This document shows positions 1-11,567 of a DNA stretch of 64,000 nt, piece after piece. The stretch is from Alisma plantago-aquatica (Eukaryota; Streptophyta; Magnoliopsida; Alismatales; Alismataceae). Numbering within the stretch: the stretch's first letter is position 1; each line of letters begins with the position of its first letter. The translations under genes were made by a program, and so were the position numbers. Location: positions 507,213,803 through 507,277,802 of the forward strand of contig OY856409.1 of the NCBI GenBank assembly GCA_963693085.1, read 5' to 3'. The notes beneath the pieces were generated by a model. That model did no database searches. It was not told the DNA's origin and saw only the letters and a list, made by a program, of their open reading frames with translations.

Positions 1-3000
1 AAATGGTCAATTTTAAATAATATGGTCATTATTACACACTGGAAATTTACTCATTTAAGGATAACATGTAAATAAGAGGAAAGACAAAAAATCAATATTT
101 ACTTTCTTTTAAATATTTAGTTATTCCATATTCAACCCTAATTTTGCATTAAGTCATATTAATTAATATGATCACCTAAATAGGAAAGCAATCTAGGGAA
201 AATATTTTAGACTTTATTATCGTCATATGGTCAAAATTTGGGGCCCAACAAAGTTTATTTGCTAGGGTAAACAAACTTAGGAAGTTAATACTAAAAAAAT
301 GAATAAGAAACAATTAATATTCAATTTCTATTTTGGACATCTTTTCTCTGACCCTTAAATCAAGTTTGCATTAGAACAAGGTCGATCCCAATCGTCGACC
401 ATTTCCTTCAACCCCATGCCCATTTTGGAAACCCCAAATGCTCTTACAATCCAAAAATCTCGTGTTATGCTCGATCATTTTGCAAATGACTCTTCCATCA
501 TCTTCTGGAGACTGAGCCGCACCCATCAACCCTTTGCTCGAACCCTATAGATGCACCTATAAGAAAAGCCTTTCTCTATTATCGCTCCCTTCTCATCGCT
601 GATTTGAAGACAATCTCCTAGCCTTCCTCTTGATTCTCAAAGCATTAGAAAAGCTTTGCTGCACTCCCCCAAACTCTCCTCCACCACCATTGCATCACAT
701 CCATCATAGTCATCCCCACTCCACAACACCTTCAACCTCCATACACCTGCTATCGTTCTCCACTCTTGGACTAACTTTGGTCAATTCCCTTGCCCTCACC
801 ATTTACCAACACTCATGAACCCGGGACAAGTCATAGTCTTGGCTGCGGGTCAGTGAGAAATTGATTCGACAACATTGTCATTGAGTTGCTAAAGCGTGGT
901 TCGGGAAGCAGGCTGTAGTTACCATCTAAACCCAGAAAAGATCCAGATCTTCCTGATTTTCTTCAAACAAGTATTTAGCACCCTCAATTCAACCAGAGGG
1001 GAGGTACATTCCTAACCCCCAAGTTCGAGTTCCCCTACCATTTTCCATTTATTTTGGGTTTCTCATCATTGCCCTGACCTTTGCTTTGGTTTGTTAGCTT
1101 CTCCGTGACCTCATAGAGTCATTTGAATCCTTAGTTTGTCGAGCAACACCCTATGATCATGTTTTCAAGTCTTGGCAGTTGAAGTAGTAGCTTTCGATGA
1201 TCTTCCATGATAGCTCCTTGCACCTCAGGTGATGAGCTAGGGCTCTTTCGACTCAGCTGGATCATGGGAAGAGATCTATGGACGTATTTTGATTGATCTT
1301 GCACTGAAGACCACGTGCAATGGATTCAAAGTAATCCCCTGGTCCTGTGCACGTGTGAAGAAAATTTAATCACATGTTTTGACAACTTTACCCCTGTGTC
1401 ACACTATGGTCTGAAAATGACCTAAAGGTTATATGGGTCATTGATTAAACACTATTGACTTGAGATTTCATTTTTAATTGAGAATGCTTTTATTTCTTTT
1501 CCTATTGGTCAGAGAATGATCAATTTTGAATAAATCATAGTAAATCATCCTTATATCAGAAAATTATAAAAATATAACAACAAACTAAAAAATTATTATG
1601 ATCCTAATCAAATCCTTGTTTGCCCCTATTTCACATTCAATTGTCAGGTAATTATACATTATGTATTACTTTCATACTTGTAAATATAATTAATGGGATA
1701 ATACCACTTACATATATTTTAAGATTCCAAACCTACCATATAATCACCTCTATAACCCTAATAACTCCAATGCTAAACTTATAAGTAATTATAGAAATAT
1801 TAGTACATGAGTATTATATCTATAACCCTAGGCCTATAGGAAGTATGAATAATAATATATTAATTCTACTTATAATTTAAGGGTTGGATCAATTCTGTTA
1901 GACCTAGTCCAAGGGTCCCAATATCACCTTGACTACCAAAGGTTACATCTAAAAGACACATTCACGACCTAACTTTGTACACCCTAATAATACACATACC
2001 TAAATGCATGTAATGGTAAATAAAGGGAAAATATGACCCTAAAGATGTTGATCGAAAGGGAAGGATATGTAATCTGATATAGCTTTTGGGTTTTTTAGGA
2101 GAAAGTTAGACCCAATATTCTGAGGAGTAGTGTAAATAGGATCTTGACATACTATAGGTAAGTGGGCCATGTCTAAGATTTCTTGTACTATTATCATATT
2201 TAGACAATTAGTCCAAAGTTAGAAGTTTTATTATGTGCCCTTAATGAAATAAATGATTGCATGCATGACATGCATAGGTTATGCCATATAATGTTACAAA
2301 TTACTTAGTACATGTCATGAGTATTAGAACTGTAGTTTAGTTGAATAAGCTCTCATTTCGTATTAGAATGATTTCAATGTATCAGTAAGTAAGCCAAACT
2401 CTCTCATATGTTCAAATTTGATTAAAATTCATACTTATATTCAGTAACCAATATATCTTCAATATTTAATTTTAGTATAGGACTAGTTCATATTCTGAAT
2501 TTAGTAAATATAGATCTAGGATAATTAATTCAAAACCTTCACATAATATGTTATATGATAAGTCCTCATTCAGTTAGTCCCAGGACAATTCAGAGGCATC
2601 TATTGCAAATTTAGAGGGGTGTTTACTCAGATTCAATGATACTTTGGTACCAATTCAAGGACACCTTGACGTCATTCAGAGGTATGACTTTCCAATACAG
2701 AGGTACTTTGCTACTAATTTAGGGTGTAGATACACCGACTCAGGAGGATTTATTGTATAATGGTGGTCACACATTGGATAAAGTTTGTAATTAAAAGATA
2801 TTTGTTCAGTTTTTGTAGTATCACTTTCACTTATTCTCTTATTTTATCCTGTTATTCCAAAATAATTGCCACTCACTATAAATCCTAGATTTTTTCTCTT
2901 TTGTACATGGCTGGGACGTGACGTCCATGAGTAGTTGTACAAGGAGTGACTTGAGGACCTATAGATTTACAAGACATCCATCACTAGTGGGACATCATCT

Positions 3001-3239
3001 TAGGTGATCAATCTAGCTTGGATATTTCATTTAGTTATTTATTTGCTAGTTCATGTCAAAACTACTATTCCTGAACTTTTAGACTCTTTATGTCAGACTT
3101 TGTTAATGGATTCAATTGGTTGGGTTATTTAAATGCTTTAGTATGCCAAATTTGTGATGTTTGACCATATTTTATTTACATATGTGATTTGATGCTTTCA
3201 GATATAATATTTCTGGTTATAAAATGGGCAAGCGTCACA
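1..3239 (+). repeat. LTR of decayed Ty3/gypsy element A (left copy)
   Basis: This stretch aligns end to end, with many substitutions and small indels, to 51551-54775. It ends in GTCACA and is directly followed by a primer-binding-site-like sequence at 3243, so it behaves as a 5' LTR. Length is about 3.2 kb, large for an LTR. It contains a TATA-like sequence at 558-563 and, at 2630-2760, several imperfect copies of a short motif around TACTTTGGTACCAATTCA. No long ORF is present; the 62-codon ORF at 630-818 is not preserved as the same protein in the other copy and I do not call it. The homology starts at base 1, so the true left end may lie at or beyond the window edge. Confidence 0.75.
558..563 (+). 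promoter_or_regulatory. Putative TATA box of LTR A
   Basis: The sequence CCTATAAGAAAAGCC is kept in both LTR A copies (here and at 52105-52110), with a pyrimidine-rich CTCCCTTCTC run downstream. This position fits a U3 promoter with the transcription start near 590. Conservation between two otherwise diverged copies is the main support; function is inference. Confidence 0.35.
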
Positions 3240-3242
3240 ATT

Positions 3243-3254
3243 TGGTATGAGAGA
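3243..3254 (+). other. Primer binding site of element A (tRNA-iMet type, degraded)
   Basis: TGGTATGAGAGA lies 3 bases after the LTR end and differs at three positions from the usual plant gypsy site TGGTATCAGAGC, which pairs with the 3' end of initiator tRNA-Met. It fixes the LTR/internal boundary and the plus orientation of element A. Confidence 0.65.
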
Positions 3255-3301
3255 GATTTAATAACCATTAGTGATTGACGTCTTTAGATATACCCTTATG
3301 A

Positions 3302-4340
3302 ATGTCCATTCCCCTACAAATGGCCCCTAAGAGAAAGTTTGATAAGGGAACAGATCACACTGAGGGAGAGGAGAGCACATATGGTTCAGTGGGTAAGGGT
3401 GCTAACTCTAGAGGGGCCAACTACAATAACCATCTGAACCCTCCCCTCGATGATCTCATCAAGGCCCTGATAGATGGCATGACTGACTGAGAGTAGAACA
3501 ACCACCATCGAGAAAATAGGAGCTGACGCTGGTTGACTTCATGTAAAGGTAGAGACATTCTCTATTGAGGTTGAGGTAGAAATTAATACTTGAGCTGAGG
3601 AGTGGCTGATGAACTTTGAGTATTTATTTGGTGATTTGGGGTACCTTGAGCACTCCAAGGTCAATTTTGGGACCCACCTTTTGAAAAGTGTATCTCGAGT
3701 CAAGTGGGAGAACTTCACCAATACTTGGGGACCCGATGTTGTATCCTTAACCTAGGGGGATGTTCACCCACCTCCTTCCAAAACTATTATGTCTCAGAGG
3801 CTATGGTTGAAAAGAAGAAGCTGGAATTGAAGCGCCTCAAGCAGTATGACTCCACCGTCTACCAATACCCAATGAAGTTCCATATGCTTCTAAGATATGG
3901 GATTAAAGATGAGGCATATACGGCCAAGAAATTTATTCGTGATTTGAAGAAGGACCTCGAATATGCTCTGGTGGTCCATGACATCAAGATAGTGCAGGAG
4001 GGACTAGAAGCTACCCTGGAGCTAGAGGACTGTCTAGGATAGAACTGGAAGAATGGAGGACCTTCTAGAAGTAGCTATCAGTACAACAAGCACCATGGAG
4101 GATAGAACAATAAGAGAAACGCTGCAAGAGGTGTTCCAACTTAGAGGGGAAGAGCCCCAACTCAAAAAGGCATGGAGGGCCACCAATACAGAGAGGAGCA
4201 CAAGCCAAGGGTGCATAGCGACCACAAGCCCCAATATCCCCAAGTGCCAAAAAGCTCATTCTAGAGAGTGAGGGAACAAACAAAGTGTTTGCTACTTTTA
4301 TGGTTAGGAGGGCCACATCAAGCTCAACTATCCAAAGATG
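3302..4340 (+). pseudogene. Degraded gag of Ty3/gypsy element A
   Basis: Gag normally forms the retrotransposon capsid and binds its RNA. The N-terminal piece begins at 3302 (MSIPLQMAPKRKFDKG). Around 3605-3725 the plus frame reads WLMNFEYLFGDLGYLEH, and 3776-4042 contains KKKLELKRLKQYDSTVYQYP and MKFHMLLRYG, in the order of the retrotransposon gag domain. A worn zinc knuckle follows at about 4285-4340 (CYFYG, stop, EGHIKLNYPK), with the last cysteine of CCHC lost. Stops and frame changes separate the pieces, so no functional Gag can be made. The order gag, zinc knuckle, protease, RT, RNase H is that of Ty3/gypsy elements. Family assignment is firm; the exact limits are approximate. Confidence 0.75.
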
Positions 4341-4439
4341 TAGAAGAAGTTTGACAACAACAATCAGAAATAGGGTCACAACAATCAGGAAAAGAAACAC
4401 CATGTAAGGATATTTATCATGACTATAGATGAGGCATAT

Positions 4440-5669
4440 GGGGATCAGGTTATTGAAGGTATGACTTTTGTCAGACAACTATCTATTAAAGTATTATTTG
4501 ATTCAGGTGCATTACACACTTTCATATATATATTGCATTAGTTATGATGCTAGAATTACCCTTGGAATATCTTCATTATGGTTTTAATATTAGAATGGCT
4601 AGTAGACGTGTCAATGTGCCTGGTAGAATGGTTTCTGGGGTTGGGATTACACTTGAGGGGAGATTGTTTCCCACAAATCATATGGTTATGCCCTTATATG
4701 ACTTTGATATTATTTTGAGATTGAGTTGGTTCCATGAGCACTATGTGCTCCTAGAGTGTGGGAGGAAGTTGGTCACCATATCTCATCACAAAGACTTCTT
4801 TGTTTATGCACGTCAGGTAGATAAGATAAAGAGGAAAGGGCATCAGACCTATCTTGTGCCTATTATCGCTGTAGGGGAGACATCAATTACCGACATCCCT
4901 ATACTTAATGAATTCATGGATGTCTTTCCTGACGCCTTGCCTAACCTACCTCCTAATCAAGAGTATGAATTCTCTGTTGATCTCCTTCCGTGTACTGCAC
5001 CTATTTCTAAGGCTCCATACATGATGGCGCCCACATAGCATGTTGAACTGAAAAAGTAGATACATGAGCTCCTAGATCTAGGATATATTCATCCTAGTGC
5101 TTCTCCCTAAGGAGCACCCATTCTCTTTGTCAAAAATAAGGATGGTTCTCTTTGTATGTGTGTCAACTATTGAATATTGAACTAGATGACAACAAAGAAC
5201 AAGTACATGCTGCCATGAATTGGTGACATATTTGATCAACTAAAGACAACAAAGGTATTCTCAAAGATAGATTTTTGTAGTGGGTATCATAAAATGTAGA
5301 TCAAACCCTCATATATAGAGAAGACAACCTTTTGTACTTGATAGGACACTTTGAATTTCTTTTCATGTCCTTTGGCCTCACCAATGCTCCTCCCATCTTC
5401 ATGGACCTGATGAATAAAATCTTTCACTAGGATCTGGACCCTTTTATTATTGTCTTCATAGATGATATTCTCATATATTATGATAATAGATAGTTGCACA
5501 AGGAAGATCTTTGCATCACCCTTGAGACACTTCATCAACATTAGTTGTAAAAAATGTTGTCTAAATGTGAATTTTGAATTTCCAAGGTTATGTTTCTTGA
5601 ACATATAATTTTTGATGGTCATATATCTATTGATGTGACAAAGGTCGAATCTATGATGAATTGGGATAC
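4440..5669 (+). pseudogene. Degraded pol (protease and reverse transcriptase) of element A
   Basis: Pol supplies protease, reverse transcriptase, RNase H and integrase. The protease remnant at about 4470-4530 still shows VLFDSGALHTF, the aspartic protease active-site region. The longest open piece, 4544-5038, holds the protease/RT linker: LRLSWFHEHYVLLECG, then DIPILNEFMDVFPDALPNLP and the pre-RT region. RT follows at about 5040-5660 with HVELKK, SPx[42 protein letters not shown] and the catalytic FIDDIL in place of the usual FIDDIL/YVDD box. At least ten in-frame stops make it a pseudogene. A Cassandra element interrupts it at 5670; the frame resumes at 6426. Confidence 0.85.
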
Positions 5670-5729
5670 TGTAACATCCTAGGATTTGAGGCTTCGGATA
5701 TAATGATCGTAAAAAGAATGATTGGAAAA

Positions 5730-5853
5730 CCCATATCACCAAGGTGCACCTCCTTTTCCAGGAGCCCATCATTAAAAAACTCCATAGTTAAGCATGCTCA
5801 GCTTGGAGTAGTACTAGGATGGGTGATCGATCAGGAAGTTGATCCCGACTTGC
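5730..5853 (+). repeat. 5S rRNA-like segment in Cassandra LTR1
   Basis: The segment aligns by eye to plant 5S rRNA from the middle outwards: CTCC.TAGTTAAGC, the GAGTAGTACTAGGATGGGTGA stretch that holds the pol III internal control region, and a GACTTGCAC end. It differs at many positions from a functional gene and sits inside an LTR, so it is not called as an rRNA gene. Confidence 0.8.
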
Positions 5854-6198
5854 ACATAAATGTGGATAAAGCACACAGTTAAGGCTAGTGGTGGTCTGTG
5901 GGGCCATTCGTCATTCCTAAAACTCTGTTAGAGCCTTAGGTAGCTGCCCGTGTGCTGGTAGTGTCCAGGGATGTTGGAAAGGGCTATCTGAGTTGATGGA
6001 GTCGCCCTTGCATTGGTAGCCATGATCGGGAGTTGGGTGTACATGGGACATTGGGTCTACACTGAAATGGGGAAAGATTATGAGGCCATATAATTAAGCC
6101 TTGATGAGGACGTCAAGAGTCAAAGTAGGGGAGATTGTAACATCCCAAGATTTGAGGCCTCAGATATAATGATCTTAAAAGGAATGATTAGACTACCC

Positions 6199-6325
6199 AT
6201 ATCACCAAGGTGCACCTCCTTTTCTGGGAGCCCATCATTAAAGAACTCCATAGTTAAGCGTGCTCAACTTGGAGTAGTACTAGGATCGATGAACAGTCGG
6301 AAATTGACCCCGACTTGCACATAAG
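6199..6325 (+). repeat. 5S rRNA-like segment in Cassandra LTR2
   Basis: This is the second copy of the 5S-like segment, with AGTTAAGCGTGCTC and AGTAGTACTAGGAT. It lacks part of the GGGTGA stretch that LTR1 keeps, so the two LTRs have diverged. Confidence 0.78.
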
Positions 6326-6425
6326 TGTGGTAAAAGCACGTAGTTAAGGCTAGTGGTGGTCTGTGGGGCCAGTCGCCATTCCTGAAACTCTGCTAGAGCC
6401 TTAGGTAGTGGGTCTGTGTGTTACA

Positions 6426-7055
6426 TCTACCCCTACTACTCCTCATATTCAGAGCTTCTTGGGCTTAGCAGGAAACTATATGTGTTTTATTCATGACTTC
6501 TCTCTTATAGAAAAGCCTCTTAAGTGCACTTACATGAAAAGAAGCAAAGTTTGTGTGGAGTGAGAAGTGAGACTAGAGTTTCCATACCTTGAATAAGAGA
6601 CTCACTTCAAAACCTATGCTTGTACTTGCTTTAGGCAATGATGGTTTCATCATCTTCAGTGATGCCTTAAAGTTAAGTTTCGGTTGTGTTTTACAACAAA
6701 AGGATAGATTTAGCTTATGCATTCATGCAACTCAAATCACACGAAGAAAATCATCTGGAGCTAGAAGATATTGTGTATGAATTGAAGATATGGAGGTATT
6801 ACCTATATGGTACACATTTTAAGATTTTCTGTGATCATAAGAGCCTCAAGAATATTTCAAGTTAGAAAGATCTAAACATGAGGCAGTGTCGACAGATTGT
6901 GTTTTTAATGGACTATGACTTCATTATCTCTTATCATCTTGGCAAGGCCAATGCGATAGCTGATGCTTTGAGTAGGAAGAAGGAAATAGTCATTTCAACA
7001 ACAATAATTGATGAGTGGAAGATGATACAGAGCTTGGCAGAGTGGAGACCACTAT
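6426..7055 (+). pseudogene. Degraded RT end and RNase H of element A pol
   Basis: After the Cassandra insertion the pol frame resumes with IQSFLGLAGNYMCFI, the conserved thumb/connection sequence of gypsy pol. RNase H follows: PMLVLALGNDGFIIFSDA, LSFGCVLQQKDR and later DYDFIISYHLGKANAIADAL followed by SRKK, matching the HxPGKxNxVADALSR signature with substitutions. Stops interrupt it. The reading ends near 7050 with SLAEWRP, the start of the spacer before integrase. No integrase is found after it in the window, so this element cannot be autonomous. Confidence 0.82.
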
Positions 7056-9093
7056 TGTTATGTATGCTCAGAGAGTCAATCATATGATGATTGTGATAGC
7101 TTATCATATAAAGTATTTTATTAACAACAAAGAAAATATTCCAATTTATTCTATTTCACTCAATTATGAGATAATGAGGAAAAAGAATGAATGTATAAAG
7201 AATCACATTACTCAATGATGTATGTCTTCAAGTGCGTGACTTGAACAATGAGATCATGTGAATGTTAAGAGTATGTACATTTATTGTTATGTCGCTAGTC
7301 AGATGTTATTGTGGAAGGTAGAGAGGCATCAATAACTCATAAGCCTAGAGTGTGGGTTGGTTGATGACAAAATCTCATTAGTCATGATATGTGATATCAA
7401 ACCAAGCACACATACACTTGTCAGAGAATAGTGTATCAGACAAACCCACCCTGAGAGTGATATATGGAAACCATAATTGGTGTTCATAATCTTCTCTCAT
7501 AGTGAAGGTGGTGATTGTGGTTCTTGGACCTGAAATCACTACACAAATGACATGTCACTTTATGTGGTTTGACGTCATTAACCGTGATCCTGTATAAGGG
7601 TTGCTATAAAGATGATGATCATCTTTACAGTGAATCATGGGGATGATTGTGAGTGATGTAGATGTGATTTGTCCCTCCTACTAGAGTTTGATATTTGGGC
7701 CACTTGATAAGAGAGACTCAGAAAAGCATGCACATGCACATGTGGATCTACATATGATATTGAGGTGACATATATCTCAGACAGTCTGCTCTAGTTCAAG
7801 GAACATGGATTGAACATTGGAAAGATGATGATTCCATGCCTCGAGTTCAATAAAGATATCAAAGACAAAGGAATTATACAATCACTATAACACCTATCAC
7901 AGATTGTTGGTTGAAGTTGTTCTCCCACTTTCCAATTACTTGGGTGGCAATGACGTGTGACTAGACACCTCTATTTGCTTGTGATGTCATAAATGAGTTA
8001 TGGACATTCACTGCCAATGTAATATGGAACCTATAGTGTCACACACTTAGGAATTCACTTAGAATAGGAGTTTAATCATGAATGATAATTGAATTGATTA
8101 GTAAAGTGTTTAGGTACTCAATTTAAACAATAATTGACTAATTGGACTATGAAGTGATCGGTTGAAGTGTTGAACTGACCGATTGGAGTGTCAAGTTGGT
8201 AGGATACCGCATTGGCTAAATTCTAGATATATCTAGGAATGAACTGACTAGTTCACTGTGTGAACTGACCTGTTGAAGGTTACCAAATGACCGGTTCATG
8301 TGATGAGCTGAGAAGTTCAAAGGAACAATTTGATTGCATCAAGGATTAGTGTTGATGTCTTGTCTTACATTAATTGGGCTAGAATTACCAATATAATTGG
8401 GATTGGCAAACATGATGAAATGACCAGTTCACTGGGTGAACTGATCTTCTCACATGCCAACCAATTAGTTCATAGGTGAATCGAGCATTTTTCCTATTGC
8501 ATGTTGTGAAAATTCATTAGATTTTGGTCCCTTCCTCTCGCACTCAAACTGGAAACTCTGACCCTATCCCTCCTATAAATATAGGGGTATTGGGGGCTTC
8601 TAAAAGACAACTCAATTGCCTCTGACACTTATTTTCCTTCTCTGGTTGTAGTAACTAAGAGAACCTGAGAAAGTCCCACCAAATAAAGGGAGGGGTATCA
8701 AGGGAGAATAGTTGTGGGAGAGAAAGTTGGTGACTAGTATGCCAACATGAAGGGACAACTCCTTCTTATTCACTACTAGAATGCTAAAAGTTCTCAGTGG
8801 TCCGTGTGTACTAACCTAGAGGAGTGGATACTTTTACCACTTGGAGGACATCGTCAACCTACTATCCATGGTGATCAACCAGGAAGCCAATGCATGCGAT
8901 GTTTGATTGTGACTTTAGGAAAGGATGCACAACCACAACAAGGAGATTGTCACTGGACAATCTCTAGGACCACGTATATCCTTTAAATCATCCTTCCCAT
9001 TGCATAGTTGTTGACACATTCCATTTTCTTAAGGGAAATATGGTAGTTATATTTTTGTTTCTGCTACCTATTCTGTCACCCTATTTCCCTACA
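7056..9093 (+). repeat. Family C LTR-like repeat, complete copy
   Basis: About 2.04 kb running from TGTTATGTATGC to TTTCCCTACA. It aligns at low to moderate identity to 60435-62165 (same strand), 62493-64000 (opposite strand) and part of 55650-56650 (opposite strand). TG...CA ends, a TATA-like CCTATAAATATAGG near 8572 and a downstream AATAAA near 8684 suggest an LTR. There is no primer binding site after it, so it looks like a solo LTR or a remnant. It also holds many loose copies of an ACCGGTTCA-like motif (8150-8480). It sits where the integrase of element A should begin. It has no convincing coding sequence. Confidence 0.6.
8572..8582 (+). promoter_or_regulatory. Putative TATA box in family C repeat
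   Basis: CCTATAAATATAGGGG is matched by CCTATATATATAGGGAGG at about 61647-61664 and, in reverse, by CCCCTCTATTTATAGTAGG near 62990. Retention in three diverged copies supports a promoter role within the LTR-like repeat. Confidence 0.45.
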
Positions 9094-9186
9094 ACCACAA
9101 CTTAAAGAGGTGGAGTAAAAGATGGCACATCTTGTGATTCAGCCTGACTGGACTTCTGAAATCCTATAAGCCCAACAAAGTAGTCC

Positions 9187-11450
9187 TGTTACAACCCCAA
9201 TTTTGGGTTCATTTGCTGAGAAATGTAATTTCTCATATTAAAGATAAGTGAACGAATAATGAATGAATGCATGATTTTCGTTTGAAATAGCCTTGTTGAT
9301 TTATTTGTGGGCTTTATTGGCTATTGGGCCCAATAACAAGAAAAGAATAAAAGAAATTCCACTACTTTCGAGAAAATAAGAAAATAGAGAAAAAGGAAAA
9401 GTGTAGAAACCTCTATAAGGCAAAAGAATGTGATCCAAGGATGGATTTTGTGCCTCTTGGGTTCCAAAGAGTCCCAAGTTGCAAAAAGAAAGCAATAAGA
9501 AAAGAAAAAGTTAATTAAGTATTTCTTTAGTAAGAAAGAAATTGAAAATAATGGTAATATGTGAGAAATAAGTAAAAAGAGGTATAATCAAGTTATCCTT
9601 AGAGGAATTTCGTATCCCAAGAATTCATAATGATAAAAGGAATACCCATGAGGAAAATAAAAGAGGAATAAAGAGAAAACCTCAAAAAGAGCTATTTTAA
9701 TAAGAAATAAACAAGATAATGTGAAATAATGCATATTAATGCTTATAAGGATAATGAGTATTCATTAAAAGGGAATTTCGATTTAATAGAGTGCCTTGGG
9801 ATCCAAAGAGTCCCAATGAGGAAAGAGGGAAGAGAAAATACCTATAAAAGAAAATAAGAGAATAATGTAATACATTATTAATGAATTTTAGTGGCATTGT
9901 TAAAAAGAAAGTATTTCCTACTAAAGGAAAATAGAATTTCGTGCCAATGGCTTAAAAAGCAAGAATCAAGAGAATAAGAGGGATGATTTTCGAAATCCTA
10001 ATGTCAAAAGAAGAAGGATTAATAAGGAAGTATGAGAGAGAGAGAAATCTGTCTTCTTAATGAAGGGATTGGATTCCTAATAGGAAAGAAGTTTGTTTCT
10101 TCATGGGCAAGTGTCTTAGGGCATGGATACTCGCCCTATATAAAGGGGGTAAAGCCCTAGCTCGAGTCCAGAGAGAGAGAGAGAGAGATCCCACGCTCTC
10201 CTCTTTGTTCTATCCATGAAAAACCTAGTAAGATGGGTAGAGGCACCCTAGATCATGTGGACGTTATGGCGTGGTCCTGCTGGAGGCGGGAAGTACCTAC
10301 ACAGTCGGAGGGAGGCTTGGAGACCGTCTCTCTCTGCTGTCACCTGGACGCCGTAGCCCCTGGACGGCTGCAAGGGTCGGCCGCCTAGGCAGACCTGGTC
10401 TGCGGAAGCTAGCGGCTTTGGCCGCGAGATCTGGGCAGATAGGGGTGCACCGAGGAGCTCCGGAGGTGGAGGGATCGTCTCTAAGGGTCGACGGGGTCCA
10501 AGAGAGGGTGGAGGAGGAGCGCAGCTATAGCTAGGGTTGCTGCGGCGCAAGCAGCAGCTGAATCGCGAGGTAGAAGAAGGGCGGAGGCCCGATTGGACAG
10601 AATTGCCCTCTGCGGGCCAAAAGAGCTGAACTTTAAGTCGAAGGTAAACCAGTAATTTGGTTATAAACTCAAACGTGGGCCGAGTTGCATAAGATGACGT
10701 GGTGGCTTCCGGTTGGTCTAAAAAGGTATTTCTTCCAAAAATCATAACTCTTTAATAGTAGCTCGGATAACAAAAGTTTATACATGAATCTTGCTCAGAA
10801 AAATGAGAGGATTGCAATAAAAATATATTTGAAACCTAGTTCTGATTGCAATTCGAAAAGTAATGGAAGTTATTAACTTTAATGTAATGATAATTAAGAA
10901 ACCATATTTTGATATGATTAACGTGATTAGTAGGGTTTAATTAATGATTAAAGTTAATATTAGCTTGGTAATGATAAAAAGGAACATTAGGAATAAAAAG
11001 AAGGAACCTTGCACATAATTTAGAGTATCTTGTGCATAAATATGTTTTAATGGGCCTTGAAACCCTAATGTTGGTAATTAGGACTACTAATGGCTTTAAT
11101 TATTTGATTTCATGTATAGAACTGAGTTTTCATGATTAAAAGCTATTTCGAGCATTAAAGTTCCTAATTGGTGGATAAATACCCTAATTGTAGTAATTAG
11201 GGTTTTCTCATAAATAAAAGGTGGAATTAATAGCAAATCGAATTCATATGTGATTTAGACCATAATGAATAATGAATTGATGATAAATGTGTATAATGAT
11301 ATTGTCATGGATTAAAAGGATAAAAATAGTAGCTTTAATGTAAAAGAGACTTAATGAACTTAATTAATGGTTAATTATGCCTTTAAACCGAAATTGAGGA
11401 TTAGATGTGGAAATAATTAGGATTTGTGATCAATTGTGTTAAATTTAGGG
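9187..11450 (+). repeat. LTR of LARD-like element B, left copy, first part
   Basis: Starts TGTTACAACCCC and matches 45257-47520 almost base for base. It is cut at 11450 by a LINE; the rest of this LTR is at 40009-41014. The two parts together measure about 3.27 kb, against 3.26 kb for the intact copy. It contains an A/G-rich first kilobase, a TATA box at about 10137, a GA-repeat 5' leader, and a GC-rich stretch (10250-10630). The minus-strand ORF 10248-10745 is not called because the matching ORF in the other LTR is shorter and has no recognisable domain. Confidence 0.88.
10137..10144 (+). promoter_or_regulatory. TATA box of LTR B and GA-rich leader
   Basis: CCCTATATAAAGGGGG is followed 25-35 bases later by a run of GA repeats (10170-10189) and a CT-rich stretch. 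The same arrangement is present near 46206 in the second LTR. This is a classical plant TATA context and probably marks the U3/R boundary of the element. Confidence 0.55.
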
Positions 11451-11567
11451 TTTTTTTTGGTGAACCCAACATGCATCATATTTCAACCCAAGAAAAGATA
11501 GTACAAAACAAGTGATCTAGAGTAGATCACCAAGAAAAGAAAAACTGTACAGAATAAAAGAAAGAAA

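Larger units (their letters stand above)
5670..6425 (+). mobile_element. Cassandra-like TRIM retrotransposon with 5S rRNA-like LTRs
   Basis: Two direct copies of a sequence beginning TGTAACATCC flank a short non-coding centre: LTR1 5670 to about 5955 and LTR2 6136-6425. The ends are TGTAA and TTACA. A polypurine tract (AGTAGGGGAGAT) precedes LTR2 and a weak tRNA-Met-like site (TGGTAGTGTCC) follows LTR1. Both LTRs carry a segment resembling plant 5S rRNA, including AGTTAAGC.TGCTC and AGTAGTACTAGGATGGGTGA. This combination defines Cassandra elements, which are non-autonomous and depend on other elements for mobility. It is inserted inside the RT/RNase H junction of element A, whose reading continues on both sides. 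The flanking 5-bp sequences, GATAC and TCTAC, are at best an eroded duplication. Confidence 0.88.

Noticed and set aside
4065..4478. 137-codon minus-strand ORF
   Set aside because: It is antisense to the gag end and zinc knuckle of element A.
5287..5772. 161-codon minus-strand ORF
   Set aside because: It is the reverse of the degraded RT region, whose plus strand shows clear pol motifs.
5730..6325. Two 5S rRNA genes in tandem
   Set aside because: The 5S-like parts are diverged and lie inside LTRs with TGTAA...TTACA ends, a PPT and a short interior, which fits Cassandra rather than a 5S array.
10248..10745. 165-codon minus-strand gene
   Set aside because: It lies antisense in an LTR; the matching ORF in the second LTR (46436-46813) is shorter and no domain is recognisable. 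GC-rich sequence alone explains the open frame.
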